Numbered from the stretch's first letter, positions 50,920-62,051 are shown. The stretch: DNA of 64,000 nucleotides from Labilibaculum sp. DW002 (GCF_029029525.1 NZ_JAKJSC010000001.1:1-64000); one strand, 5' to 3'. A program made the numbers and translations. The notes: a model not told the origin generated them from the sequence alone.

Positions 50920-50949
50920 ATCCCCCAAACAAATAAATGAATGGGGGAT
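50920..50949 (-). terminator. Terminator of the ABC-F gene
   Basis: ATCCCCCA pairs with TGGGGGAT over a loop of 14 bases; the minus-strand transcript then runs into Ts. Confidence 0.75.
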
Positions 50950-50973
50950 GAAATATATAAAGTTTAAATAAAC

Positions 50974-52608
<1,635 letters not shown>

Positions 52609-52616
52609 TTAGGCGG

Positions 52617-52624
52617 CAAAAGTA
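52617..52624 (-). promoter_or_regulatory. -7 promoter element of the ABC-F gene
   Basis: TACTTTTG on the minus strand fits TAnnTTTG, 30 bases before the start codon; no clear -33 element. Confidence 0.45.
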
Positions 52625-52709
52625 GTGATTTTTATCGAGATTTAAGCCTCTGTGGCGATTAAGTTTTGTAATAAATGCAAGTTAGTGAATTGCTTTTATG
52701 AAAAGATTT

Positions 52710-54785
52710 TCAATTCTTGCTCGAATTTGAAGAAAGAACAGCTCCAATTTCTTCTGTATTTTCTCCACAAGGAACTGTAAATCGGAAAGTTGTTCCTTTG
52801 TCTATTGCACTTTCAACCCAAATTTTCCCTTTGTTTTGTTCGATAAACTGTTTGCAAAGAACTAGACCTAACCCATTTCCTTTTTCACCTTTTGTTCCTA
52901 GATGAGTTTTAGAACTATCAATTTCGAAAAGCTTTGGTATTTGATCTTCAGAAATGCCAATGCCACTATCTTTAACCCAAATCTCAATAAAACCATCGCC
53001 TTGCTTGGCACCAATTGCAATAATACCACCAGGGAGCGTGAATTTTAGTGAGTTGTTAATTAGATTCCGAATAACTGTATCGAGCATTTGGCGATCTGCG
53101 AACACAAAGATTTCATTTTCAAGAACCAATTGTAGGTGTATGCTTTTTTGCTTTGCCACGCTTGAAAAGGTCTTAATATTGGTGCGTAACAAAGGCTTTA
53201 AAGAAATGATTACAGGATTGTATGGTAATTTTCCTGATTGGTTAAGTGACCAGGATAAGAGGTTATCAGTAAGGTTTAAAACGCTGTTAACACATTCTTC
53301 CATGTCTTTACTAGACTCATCAAGTAAATCGTATTTTTTTTGTTGAATAAAGATTTTTATTAGTTGAGAAAGATTATATACAGATGCTAAAGGAGAGCGA
53401 AGATCGTGCGATATAATTTGAAACAATCTGTTCTTCGTATTGTTGGACTCCAAAAGTTCAACATTTTTTTTATCCAAAACACTTTTATGCCACTCAATTC
53501 TTGTTTTTTGTATACGTAATAATCGATTTGTTTTTTTGTTGATGTAGTAGGAGCGAACCAAGAAAATAGCAAATGCAAGTAGCAAAACTAAGAGAGTGAT
53601 TAGCCAATTTCTTTGCATCATTCTAGTGTTGCTTTCTTTCTCTAAAAGTACAATTTGGTTTTCCTTTTTTTCTGACTCATATTTAGTTTGAATTTCGGCA
53701 ACTTGTTTTAAAGTTTCATTTTTTAGAATGCTATCTCTTAGTTGTTTATGGATGTAAAAATAATGGATAGCGCTATCGGCTTTATTCAGATGCGTAAATA
53801 TTTTGAATAATTCTTTCGTACTGGTTTTTTGATATTCAATATTCCCAACCTCTTTTCCCAAATGAAAGGCTCTTTTGCTATATTTCAGAGCTTGATCGAA
53901 ATTATTGAGTTTGTAATTTGATGCTGATATGCTGTTTAATGATGTGATAATTAGATTTTTATTTCCTATTTCTTCTTTGAGTTCCAAGCTCTGATTTAAA
54001 TAGTTTAATGCAAGAGTATTCTGACCCATTTCCCAAAAGCATGTGCCAATGTTATGGTAGGTTTGAGCTTGCTTGTACTTATTGGGCTTCGCTTTTAAAA
54101 TTTCAAGGTTTCTTTTGTAGAACTCAAGAGCTTCTTTGTGCTTTTTTTGAAGAGAATAAATATTTCCTATATTATTATTAGAACTATAGAAAGATGAAAC
54201 CTTATTGTTTTTCTTATATAACTTTTCAGCTTTAAAATAATATTCAAGTGCTAAATCGTATTTTTTAAGATTTTTGTATACAACTCCAATACTATTGCAG
54301 GCAAGTGATAGGTGAAGGGTATTATTATGCTTCTCATAATATTGCATACACGCAAATAGGTCGACAATCGCTAAATGGTATTTACTCATATTTCGGTAAA
54401 CAATACCTCTATTTAGGTAGGTGTTATTCATACCAAAGGAATCTTTGGATATTTTGAATTTTTCTAAGGCATTATTAAATAAGTTTATGGAATTAGAAAA
54501 TTCTTCTTTGCGAAAATGAATTAATGCTACTCTAATTAGAGCATTCCCAGCTCCAGAATAGTTCTCCGATTGATCAGCAAGCTTGATTGTCTTTTCAGCG
54601 TAGAAAAGTGCTTCAGTAGGTAATTTTCGGTAGTTCTTGCCTGTCCATTCATTTAAGAATTCAATTTTTTGAGAAACGTCCGAAATTGAATCTAATTTTT
54701 TGTCAACTGAATCTACATCCTGAGCTAGAAGCAAAGGTTTTGTGACGAATAAAAATAAGATTGAAAACAAGCTTAGTAGTCTCAT
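52710..54785 (-). CDS. TPR-domain sensor histidine kinase
   Basis: A 691-residue orphan kinase. Signal peptide (MRLLSLFSILFLFVTK), then about seven TPR units in the periplasm (for example AIVDLFACMQYYEKHNN, LALEYYFKAEKLYKKNN), a membrane helix (about 395-415), a short coiled coil, HisKA with His460 (ISHDLRSP) and HATPase (NLINNSLKF, GNGLGLVL). The kinase half is closely similar in layout to that of 41666-45058. I start at the ATG at 54785, which heads the signal peptide. No response regulator is adjacent. Confidence 0.9.
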   Translation of the reverse strand: MRLLSLFSILFLFVTKPLLLAQDVDSVDKKLDSISDVSQKIEFLNEWTGKNYRKLPTEALFYAEKTIKLADQSENYSGAGNALIRVALIHFRKEEFSNSINLFNNALEKFKISKDSFGMNNTYLNRGIVYRNMSKYHLAIVDLFACMQYYEKHNNTLHLSLACNSIGVVYKNLKKYDLALEYYFKAEKLYKKNNKVSSFYSSNNNIGNIYSLQKKHKEALEFYKRNLEILKAKPNKYKQAQTYHNIGTCFWEMGQNTLALNYLNQSLELKEEIGNKNLIITSLNSISASNYKLNNFDQALKYSKRAFHLGKEVGNIEYQKTSTKELFKIFTHLNKADSAIHYFYIHKQLRDSILKNETLKQVAEIQTKYESEKKENQIVLLEKESNTRMMQRNWLITLLVLLLAFAIFLVRSYYINKKTNRLLRIQKTRIEWHKSVLDKKNVELLESNNTKNRLFQIISHDLRSPLASVYNLSQLIKIFIQQKKYDLLDESSKDMEECVNSVLNLTDNLLSWSLNQSGKLPYNPVIISLKPLLRTNIKTFSSVAKQKSIHLQLVLENEIFVFADRQMLDTVIRNLINNSLKFTLPGGIIAIGAKQGDGFIEIWVKDSGIGISEDQIPKLFEIDSSKTHLGTKGEKGNGLGLVLCKQFIEQNKGKIWVESAIDKGTTFRFTVPCGENTEEIGAVLSSNSSKN

Positions 54786-54904
54786 TTGAAAGATAGTCGG
54801 TATTTTGCACCAATTTAAGTAAAAATAATGAATGACAAATATCAGAAGACTTAAGTTTATCAACCGCTAATTTATCATTCATCACATATAGTAAATAAGT
54901 TTTA

Positions 54905-55258
54905 TTAAGGCACGGTCACTTCAGAATCATCATAATCCACATCAGTACTGTCGTCTTCTTCCGGATTAGGTGTACCACCAAGCAATGATGACTGAACCAT
55001 TACCATGCTTACTGTATTGACTTCTTCGGTAGGTCCTTGTTTTAGTGGAACTGCGAATTCTACAATATCTGTTTCCAGAGAACCATTAGTTGTAACAGAG
55101 GCAGTAACTGCCCAAACTTTTTTACCATTTTTCTCAATTAATCCTTGATCTATAGAACTAAGAGCGTAATCTTTAGGTAAAGAAACTACTGCATTTAATG
55201 TATAAACTCCAGTCGATTCTGATTTTGTGAGGTTTACAAAAGGTTTGAATAATTTCAT
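54905..55258 (-). CDS. Small hypothetical protein with acidic tail
   Basis: A 117-residue protein without signal peptide that I do not recognise. Residues 1-85 look like one beta-rich domain (TGVYTLNAVVSLPKDYAL, KKVWAVTASVTT, IVEFAVPLKQG). The last 20 residues are very acidic (PEEDDSTDVDYDDSEVT). It lies between the TPR kinase gene and the aldo/keto reductase gene, on the same strand but well separated from both, with a terminator upstream, so it is likely expressed by itself. Confidence 0.6.
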   Translation of the reverse strand: MKLFKPFVNLTKSESTGVYTLNAVVSLPKDYALSSIDQGLIEKNGKKVWAVTASVTTNGSLETDIVEFAVPLKQGPTEEVNTVSMVMVQSSLLGGTPNPEEDDSTDVDYDDSEVTVP

Positions 55259-55369
55259 AATTGGTAGATGTTAGTTTAATATTTAATAACATGCGAGAAT
55301 GAAATTAACAATATCTCATTTAAGATCAAATACAATTAGCACATAAAAATTGAAGATGAATAAAATATA

Positions 55370-55403
55370 AAAAGGATTCCTATTTAAAATAAGAATCCTT
55401 TTT
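55370..55403. terminator. Terminator of the aldo/keto reductase gene
   Basis: AAAGGATTC pairs with GAATCCTTT with an inner TATTT/AAATA stem and T-runs on both strands. Confidence 0.8.
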
Positions 55404-55424
55404 GTATTGGGTAATTACAATATA

Positions 55425-56411
55425 TTATTTCAAAATGTTCTCAATTTTAGCGAGCTCATCTTTTCCAAAATCTAAACAATTAACACTTTCGATATTTTGG
55501 CTTAGCTGCTTTACAGAACTTGCCCCAACAAGTACTGAAGTAACCCGATCATCTTTCAATAACCATGAAATAGCCATTTGTGCTAAAGATTGACCTCTTT
55601 CTTCAGCAATATCATTAAGCGCTTTCACCTTATTGATAACTTCCTCTGTAATGGTATCTTTTTGCAAAAAGCCATGAGCTTTTGCTGCTCTCGATCCATC
55701 TGGAATTCCTTTTAAGTATTTGTTAGTCAGTAAACCTTGTGCCAAAGGAGAGAAGGCGATTGCACCAATTCCATCTTCCTCTAAAACATCCAATAAGCCA
55801 TTTTCAGACCAACGTTCGAACATCGAATATTTTGGCTGATGAATTAAACAAGGCGTTCCCAATTCACGAAGTACCTTTGAAGCTTCTTTGGTTTGCTCCG
55901 CACTATAATTGGACAATCCAACGTAAAGTGCCTTTCCTTGTCGAACAATGTGATCCAATGCCGTCATGGTTTCTTCAATTGGCGTATTTGGATCTGGTCT
56001 GTGCGAATAAAAAATATCAACATAGTCCAAATTCATTCTTTTTAGACTTTGATCCAGACTAGAAATCAAATATTTACGTGATCCCCAATCTCCGTAAGGA
56101 CCAGGCCACATTCCATATCCTGCTTTGGTTGATATTACCATTTCATCTCGATATCGTCTCAAATCATCTTTTAAAATCATACCAAAGTTTTCTTCGGCAG
56201 ATCCTGGAGGTGGTCCATAATTATTGGCCAAATCGAAATGCGTAATTCCCTGATCGAAAGCAGAGAAAATAATTTCTCTAAATTGACTGAAGATATCTAC
56301 ATTCCCAAAATTGTGCCATAAACCAAGCGAAATGGCTGGTAGCATTAGGCCACTTTTTCCGCATCGGCGGTAGGGCATATTTTTATATCGGTTCTCTGAT
56401 GCTCTGTACAT
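55425..56411 (-). CDS. Aldo/keto reductase, YghZ type
   Basis: A 328-residue NADPH-dependent reductase of the AKR14 group (YghZ, L-glyceraldehyde 3-phosphate reductase). Catalytic residues are Asp60 (HFDLANNYG), Tyr65, Lys96 (STKAGYG) and His137 (YSHRPDP). The opening MPYRRCGKSGLMLPAISLGLW and the PPPGSAEENFG insert are typical of YghZ. It may detoxify L-glyceraldehyde 3-phosphate or methylglyoxal. Transcribed alone between two terminators. Confidence 0.88.
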   Translation of the reverse strand: MYRASENRYKNMPYRRCGKSGLMLPAISLGLWHNFGNVDIFSQFREIIFSAFDQGITHFDLANNYGPPPGSAEENFGMILKDDLRRYRDEMVISTKAGYGMWPGPYGDWGSRKYLISSLDQSLKRMNLDYVDIFYSHRPDPNTPIEETMTALDHIVRQGKALYVGLSNYSAEQTKEASKVLRELGTPCLIHQPKYSMFERWSENGLLDVLEEDGIGAIAFSPLAQGLLTNKYLKGIPDGSRAAKAHGFLQKDTITEEVINKVKALNDIAEERGQSLAQMAISWLLKDDRVTSVLVGASSVKQLSQNIESVNCLDFGKDELAKIENILK

Positions 56412-56524
56412 TTGTGTTAAAATTAATGAATAGGAAAGATAAGAATTAATGGTTTAATTTCTTGTTAGAATTGTTAACGACGAGTTAAAATATTATAACA
56501 ATCGTTTGCAATTGATGCAAAAAA

Positions 56525-56554
56525 AAGAGCCACAGGAATTTTCCTTTGGCTCTT
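56525..56554 (-). terminator. Terminator of the phoBR end of the phosphate operon
   Basis: AAGAGCCACAGGA pairs with TCCTTTGGCTCTT with one mismatch; the minus-strand transcript ends in Ts. Confidence 0.85.
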
Positions 56555-56573
56555 ATCATATATTAATCGAAAT

Positions 56574-58367
56574 TTAAATTCCTTTTTTTAGAGAAAAGAA
56601 GAATTGAATTCCATTTCCCTTAGGTTTTTTAACAAATATTCTTCCTTTGTGATAGGCTACTGCGTTCTTCACAATAGATAAACCTAAACCTGTTCCACCC
56701 ATTTTGCGTGATCGTCCGTTATCGGCTCTGTAAAAGCGTTCAAAAATACGAGGTAGATGCTCTTCTTTAATGCCAATTCCATTATCAGTAAAAGAGAAGT
56801 AGTGGTAGTTGTTGTCTTCGAAATAGTTCTGAATCTCAATTTTAGAACCTTCGCCAGCATATTTTATCGAATTGTCAATTAAGTTTCTAAAAATAGAATC
56901 TAGAAGCTCCGTGTTTCCGTTGATGCTTAATTCATCAGGGAATTTTAATTCTATTTCCATTTTATATTCTTCCAGCTTCAGCTCAAAATCGGAAAGCATA
57001 TCCGTAAGCATGTTTTTTACATCCACGGTTTCTACAGGAAACAGTTGGTTCGTTTCTTCAATTTTTGTCAAAAAGGATATGTCTTGAATTAGATTTGATA
57101 ATCTATTGATTTGAATACAAGATCTTTCGATGAATTGTACCTTTTTCTCCTCTGGCATTGTTGGATTGTCTTTAATGGTTTCCAAAAATCCAGACACGGC
57201 AGTTATAGGAGTTTTCAATTCATGAGCAATGTTCAGCGTCATTTCCTGCTTAATGGTTTTCTCATTTTCCAATTTGGTGATGTCGTTTACCGAAATTTCA
57301 AAATTGCCATCCAGAAAAACCACAACTTGAAAAAGAAAGACCTTATGACCAACAATTATTGTCTTTTTCGTACTAATAATGTCATTGTTGGGAATGTAAT
57401 TCGCCTCTAGCTCTTTGCTATTTGTATTGATAAACTCGGTTATCTCGGCCAGCTCAGGAAGTTCGAACATTTCCTGGTAATTATGACTAGAGATGTGTGC
57501 CAAATAGTTGATGTAATCGATAAAGTGACTGTTCCAAAGAATCAGGTTTTTCTTTTTATCGAAAATTGCCACACCTTCTTGCGAAATTTGAAGGTGCATA
57601 ATCAATTTTTCTTTTTCCTGTTTTAAAGCCTCTGTTGTTTTGGTCAGCTTTCGATAAATCTTTACAATTTGATGACTGATTTCACCCAATTCAGTTTTCC
57701 CAAAATCTTCGTTAGGGTCGATATCTCTATTTTTTGCAGCATTTATTGCAAACTTGCGAAGTTTAGAAATGGAATTCCCAAAATGCTCGGTTGCGTAAAT
57801 TAGAAAGATTACGGTAACCCCAAACAAGCCAATCAGAAAATAAAAAAATAAGGTGTTGGCTTTTAAAAAGCTTAGTACACTTTCGTTGATTGGTAAAGCG
57901 GTACGTATAAAATAATCGTAATAGTTCTTCGAATAATAGTAGTACGATTGCCCCGTAGATCCAGACAAACGAATGTTACTTCCTTTTTCGGAATGCAATG
58001 ATTTTTGAACCTCTGGACGTTTCAAGTGATTGTCTAAACGCTCTAGGTCTTCAACAAAAGAATCGTAAATAACCTTTCCTTTTGCGGTGATAAGCGAAAT
58101 TCGAATGTCTTTGTCGGGCATGAGCGTGCGCAAGGTATCAATCTCCGAAAAATCTTTGATGCTAAACAGTTGCTTTTTCTTTACCAGTTCGTGTACTTGT
58201 TGTGTATAGATATCTAGAGCATATTCAAGCTTTTCGCGACGATACAATCGTTCCTGACTATATTGAAAACCTCCAATAAGTAGAGAGAATAAAAGCACAA
58301 TGATGAAAAAGAAAAAGAAGAGTCTTTTTTTGTATTTTGATCCTGAATTTTGGATTGCTTTTTGCAT
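56574..58367 (-). CDS. phoR: Sensor histidine kinase PhoR
   Basis: A 597-residue membrane kinase. Two helices (about 15-35 and 172-192) enclose a periplasmic domain of 135 residues; a HAMP-like linker, a PAS domain (about 270-365), HisKA with His382 (NIAHELKTPITAVSG) and HATPase (NLIDNSIKY, GTGLGLSIV) follow. It should phosphorylate PhoB when phosphate is short, with PhoU and the Pst transporter as inputs. An extension to a TTG at 58406 would overlap phoB; I take the ATG at 58367, 19 bases after the phoB stop. Confidence 0.9.
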   Translation of the reverse strand: MQKAIQNSGSKYKKRLFFFFFIIVLLFSLLIGGFQYSQERLYRREKLEYALDIYTQQVHELVKKKQLFSIKDFSEIDTLRTLMPDKDIRISLITAKGKVIYDSFVEDLERLDNHLKRPEVQKSLHSEKGSNIRLSGSTGQSYYYYSKNYYDYFIRTALPINESVLSFLKANTLFFYFLIGLFGVTVIFLIYATEHFGNSISKLRKFAINAAKNRDIDPNEDFGKTELGEISHQIVKIYRKLTKTTEALKQEKEKLIMHLQISQEGVAIFDKKKNLILWNSHFIDYINYLAHISSHNYQEMFELPELAEITEFINTNSKELEANYIPNNDIISTKKTIIVGHKVFLFQVVVFLDGNFEISVNDITKLENEKTIKQEMTLNIAHELKTPITAVSGFLETIKDNPTMPEEKKVQFIERSCIQINRLSNLIQDISFLTKIEETNQLFPVETVDVKNMLTDMLSDFELKLEEYKMEIELKFPDELSINGNTELLDSIFRNLIDNSIKYAGEGSKIEIQNYFEDNNYHYFSFTDNGIGIKEEHLPRIFERFYRADNGRSRKMGGTGLGLSIVKNAVAYHKGRIFVKKPKGNGIQFFFSLKKGI

Positions 58368-58386
58368 GAATTTATAGATTTGGGTA

Positions 58387-59076
58387 TCAAGAGGTTTGTG
58401 GTTCAAAATAATAACCGTAACCGGATTTTGTTTTTAATAATTTGTGGTATTCACCAATTTTTTTTCTGATTCGTCTAACGTTAACATCTACTGTTCGGTC
58501 GCCTATGTGAATGTCATCTTTCCATACAATACTCATGATTTCTTCTCTGGAATAGATTCTACCTTGATGATCAAGCAAGAGGAGAAGAATTTCATATTCT
58601 GTTTTGGTTAAACCGATGTCTACATCATCAATGGTAACTTTTTTTGCTTCTGAAATTAACTTTAAGTTTTCAAATTCAAAATTCTCATTCTTTTCTGATG
58701 GCACAAAAACACGTTTGCAAATTACATGAATTCGGGCAATAATTTCTTTTACCGAGAATGGTTTTGCTACATAATCATCTGCTCCTGCGCTAAAACCAAT
58801 TAATTTATCGGCCTCACTTGTTTTTGCGGTGATAAAAAGAATGGGTTTCTCTTTTAAATCAGGATTCCTACGAATTATTTTAGCCAATTCAAGTCCCGAT
58901 ATTTCTCCCATCATAATATCCAGAAGAAAAAAATCATAATTACGAAGATCTAACTTCAGTGCTTGCTCCGAAGAGTAAGCTACGTCGACATTAAATCCTT
59001 CCTTTTTTAGATTGAATTGGAGAATTTCACATAAATCCTCTTCATCATCGACTACTAATATCTTTAAATCTTTCAT
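58387..59076 (-). CDS. phoB: Response regulator PhoB
   Basis: A 229-residue OmpR/PhoB-type regulator: receiver domain with Asp53 (FFLLDIMMGE) and acidic pocket (VVDDEED), then a winged-helix DNA-binding domain (TKTEYEILLLLLDHQGRIYSR, HIGDRTVDVNVRRIRKKIG). The ATG at 59076 gives the standard start MKDLKILVVDD; a 21-codon extension lacks conservation. It lies between phoU and phoR and should activate the pst genes by binding pho boxes, which I could not locate with confidence. Confidence 0.92.
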   Translation of the reverse strand: MKDLKILVVDDEEDLCEILQFNLKKEGFNVDVAYSSEQALKLDLRNYDFFLLDIMMGEISGLELAKIIRRNPDLKEKPILFITAKTSEADKLIGFSAGADDYVAKPFSVKEIIARIHVICKRVFVPSEKNENFEFENLKLISEAKKVTIDDVDIGLTKTEYEILLLLLDHQGRIYSREEIMSIVWKDDIHIGDRTVDVNVRRIRKKIGEYHKLLKTKSGYGYYFEPQTS

Positions 59077-59147
59077 TTTTTGAAAATCTTTCCTGGGGTT
59101 TATTGAAAAAGTTGCCTTATTGCTTCGTAGGGCAAACAACTTTTAAT

Positions 59148-59843
59148 TTACTGATCTTCTTCTGGCAGTTCTTGATGACGCAAATCAATTCCTTGCTGAT
59201 AATAAATTGCAGCTTCTGCAATGTTGGTTGCGTTATCGGCAATTCGCTCGATATTACCTAAGATGCTGTTGAAATTTAGCAAGTTGAAAATTTCTGTAGG
59301 ATCGGTATCCTTTGGTGCATTTTTACGAACCATACGTTTCAAGATTTGCGACTGCATCTCATCCACAATTTCGTCGTTTTTAATGGTCCAAATTGCATAT
59401 TCATGATCACCATCTTCAAAGGATATTAAGGCTTTTTTTACCATCTTTTCGCTTAAAGAGAGCATGTTAAGAACAGAATCTTTTTGGTTTTCTGGAATGT
59501 TGGGAGGATCCATTTTATGGAAAAAGCGCATGACGTTATTTAGCTGATCACCAATTCTTTCTACGTGGCCAATCATTCTGAAATAGGAAACCAATAAACG
59601 TAATTCTCTTGCCATTGGATGCTGTAATCCAATGGTCTGTATAATGTTATCGCTCATCTTCAATTCGAACTGATCGAGCTTGCTTTCGTTTTTATTGAAG
59701 GTATCTATTGTGCTTTTTTCAACTTCATCTAAGCCATTGTTTACGACCTCTTCCAGTATTTCAAACTGTTGAAATACTAATGATTTCATTTTTGCAAAAT
59801 CATTGTCGAGCTTATCGAACTTTTTGTCTTTCTTAATTGACAT
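59148..59843 (-). CDS. phoU: Phosphate transport regulator PhoU
   Basis: A 231-residue all-helical protein with the two three-helix bundles of PhoU. Metal-binding motifs of the ExxxD type occur (GHVERIGDQLNNV and GNIERIADNATNIAEA). PhoU couples the state of the PstSCAB transporter to PhoR and shuts the regulon down when phosphate is plentiful. It follows pstB by 71 bases and precedes phoB by 71. Confidence 0.95.
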   Translation of the reverse strand: MSIKKDKKFDKLDNDFAKMKSLVFQQFEILEEVVNNGLDEVEKSTIDTFNKNESKLDQFELKMSDNIIQTIGLQHPMARELRLLVSYFRMIGHVERIGDQLNNVMRFFHKMDPPNIPENQKDSVLNMLSLSEKMVKKALISFEDGDHEYAIWTIKNDEIVDEMQSQILKRMVRKNAPKDTDPTEIFNLLNFNSILGNIERIADNATNIAEAAIYYQQGIDLRHQELPEEDQ

Positions 59844-59914
59844 TGTATGTGAATTTGTATTGTTAAACCATTTTAATAATCAGAATGAATAAGCGTTTAA
59901 TTTGTTTTGCTAAA

Positions 59915-60799
59915 TCAACCAAATTTTCCAGTTAAGTATTCCTCTGTTCGTTTGTCTTTAGGAGTGGTAAACATTTGTTTTGTTTTCCCATATTCTACCA
60001 ATTCTCCCAAATACATAAACATCGAATAGTCTGAAATTCTAGCTGCCTGCGACATGTTGTGGGTAACCAATACGATGGTAAAGTCTTTTTTTAACTTTAC
60101 TAACAAGTCTTCAATTTTTGCAGTTGCAATTGGATCTAGGGCAGAGGTAGGCTCATCCAAGAGAATAATTTCTGGCGTGTAAGCAAGTGCTCTGGCAATA
60201 CACAAACGCTGCTGTTGTCCTCCAGATAGGAAAGTTCCTTTGTTGTGTAATGAGTCTTTTACCTCGCTCCACAAACCAACTTCACGCAATGATTTTTCCA
60301 CAATAGCATCCTTTTCAGCTCGCTTTAGTTTGATTCCATTCAACTTATAGCCGGCAATTACATTGTCGTAAATGCTCATGGTTGGAAACGGATTCGGACG
60401 TTGAAACACCATTCCAATCTTTCTTCTCAAAAGAATCGGATTCATATCGTAAATGTTCTCATCACCAAGATATACAGCGCCTTTGTTGTGTGTATTTGGA
60501 TACAATTCATGCATGCGGTTAATGGCTCTAAGGAGCGTACTTTTTCCACATCCTGATGGCCCCATAATTGCCGTAATTTTATTTTTAGCAATACCTGCAG
60601 TAACATCATTAATTGAATACTTATCTCCACCATACGAAACCGATAATTTATCGATGTTTAATATTGGAGAAGTTATATTTTCGATTGGATTTTGTATCAC
60701 GCTTCTTGTTTTAGTTGTGTTGTCTGTTAGGTCTGTGTTTGCTGTTACCTCTTTTTCTTTAGTGGCAACTACTTCTTTTTCTAATATTGTACTTTCCAT
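59915..60799 (-). CDS. pstB: Phosphate ABC transporter ATP-binding protein PstB
   Basis: A 294-residue ATPase: Walker A GPSGCGKST, signature LSGGQQQRL and Walker B ILLDEPTSALD. The core starts at LNIDKLSVSYGG; the first 45 residues are an unusual Thr/Glu/Val-rich extension (EKEVVATKEKEVTANTD) not found in most PstB proteins. Its start overlaps the pstA end by 19 bases, which supports coupled translation and the long N-terminus. Confidence 0.95.
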   Translation of the reverse strand: MESTILEKEVVATKEKEVTANTDLTDNTTKTRSVIQNPIENITSPILNIDKLSVSYGGDKYSINDVTAGIAKNKITAIMGPSGCGKSTLLRAINRMHELYPNTHNKGAVYLGDENIYDMNPILLRRKIGMVFQRPNPFPTMSIYDNVIAGYKLNGIKLKRAEKDAIVEKSLREVGLWSEVKDSLHNKGTFLSGGQQQRLCIARALAYTPEIILLDEPTSALDPIATAKIEDLLVKLKKDFTIVLVTHNMSQAARISDYSMFMYLGELVEYGKTKQMFTTPKDKRTEEYLTGKFG

Positions 60800-61674
60800 C
60801 TCTTTGCAATTGCTTTAGCACTAAGGTTTAAGGTTAAAATTAATAGCAGTAGGAATAGGGACGCACTCCAAATCATATTTACCAAATTAGGATCGTTGTA
60901 AAATTCCCACACCAACAGAGGAACAGCACTCGATGGCTGCGTAACATCTGTATTAATAGCAGCACTTCCCAATGCGGTTAACATTAATGGAGCAGTTTCA
61001 CCCGCAATTCTCGAAATACCAAGAATAACACCAGTTAGGATTCCACTAATTCCCGATGGTAGAATAACTTTCAGCATGGTTTTGTGATAGGGAACACCTA
61101 ATGATAAGGCCGCCTCCTTTAAAGTTGAAGGGATCATTTTTAGTGTTTCTTCCGTTGAGCGAACAATTGATGGCAACATCATGATTGAAAGAGCGACACT
61201 ACCCGCAAGAGCTGAAAATCCTGAAGTGACAGGCTTAACAATCCAGATATAGGCAATAACTCCCAAAACAATTGAAGGAATACCTTGTAGCATATCAACA
61301 ACAAAACGAACCATATTTGTCATTTTTCCTTTTGATGCTTCTGATAAATATATACCTGTAATTAAACCTAAAGGAATAGCAATAAGTGAAGCCATCCCAA
61401 CAATTATAATTGTACCAACAATACCATTGGCGATACCACCAGGAATAATTTCATTGTTGTTTACAGCAACCATGGCTTCCATTGTATCTGGCGCCACTTT
61501 GTAAAAGAAGCTGATGTTGATTTGTTTGTACCCTTTCTTTATCAATTCAAAAAGAATTAAAAATAGCGGTACGCTTGAAAGAAAAGCCAAGGAAATTAGC
61601 AGGTAGGTGAAAAACTTGTCTTTCAACAAACGTCTGTTAAGCTTCGCATTGGATATTTGTGTAGATGTATTCAT
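60781..61674 (-). CDS. pstA: Phosphate ABC transporter permease PstA
   Basis: A 297-residue permease with six membrane helices and the EAA-type loop LKEAALSLGVPYHKT that contacts PstB. It forms the pore with PstC. Signature segments are GIYLSEASKG and MIPSTLKEA. It overlaps pstB and is separated from pstC by a 377 bp non-coding insertion. Confidence 0.95.
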   Translation of the reverse strand: MNTSTQISNAKLNRRLLKDKFFTYLLISLAFLSSVPLFLILFELIKKGYKQINISFFYKVAPDTMEAMVAVNNNEIIPGGIANGIVGTIIIVGMASLIAIPLGLITGIYLSEASKGKMTNMVRFVVDMLQGIPSIVLGVIAYIWIVKPVTSGFSALAGSVALSIMMLPSIVRSTEETLKMIPSTLKEAALSLGVPYHKTMLKVILPSGISGILTGVILGISRIAGETAPLMLTALGSAAINTDVTQPSSAVPLLVWEFYNDPNLVNMIWSASLFLLLLILTLNLSAKAIAKRWKVQY

Positions 61675-62051
61675 TTTATATTAATATTGTCCAATTCATT
61701 TTTTGTATTGGGCTTTCCGCCCAAACCCGACTTCATCTTTTTGGCTTGATCCAAAAAACGAAGCAAAAAAAATCAAGGCTACTTTTAAAATTACTTCCTT
61801 ATTTATCTCACACTTAAGTGCGGCCGAGCGATTTACTCCCGAAGATGAATTTTGTTGTATTTGGAAAACAAATACTTACAAATTCTATATCGGGATCAAC
61901 TTCTCGGTCTTACTAAAGCTAAGCGTTAAAACAAAAGCAATTTGAAAAAATGCCGAAAAAGCATGGTGCATAAAAACGTCTTTTCAAGCAAATGCTCCTC
62001 GAACCCTTATTTTTATTGAAATCTTATTCATTTTATATATAATGATATCGC
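61675..62051. repeat. Non-coding repeat-like insertion between pstC and pstA
   Basis: An unusually long gap for a pst operon. It contains GGGCTTTCCGCCC (61710-61722), a purine-rich run CAAAAAACGAAGCAAAAAAAA near 61753-61772 and GTGCGGCCGAGCGATT near 61818. An 80-codon plus-strand frame (61703-61945) is antisense to the operon and looks like a by-product. From memory, very similar stretches (a TTGGCTTGATCCAAAAAA-type core) recur in intergenic regions of Bacteroidota; I could not check this. Confidence 0.5.

Noticed and set aside
54786-54863. 26-codon extension of the TPR kinase
   Set aside because: It would place a second hydrophobic stretch before a good signal peptide that begins at the ATG at 54785.
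58368-58406. TTG start of PhoR overlapping phoB
   Set aside because: An ATG 13 codons later gives a clean 19-base gap.
61703-61945. 80-codon plus-strand frame between pstC and pstA
   Set aside because: Antisense to the operon and made of the repeat-like sequence; no protein features.
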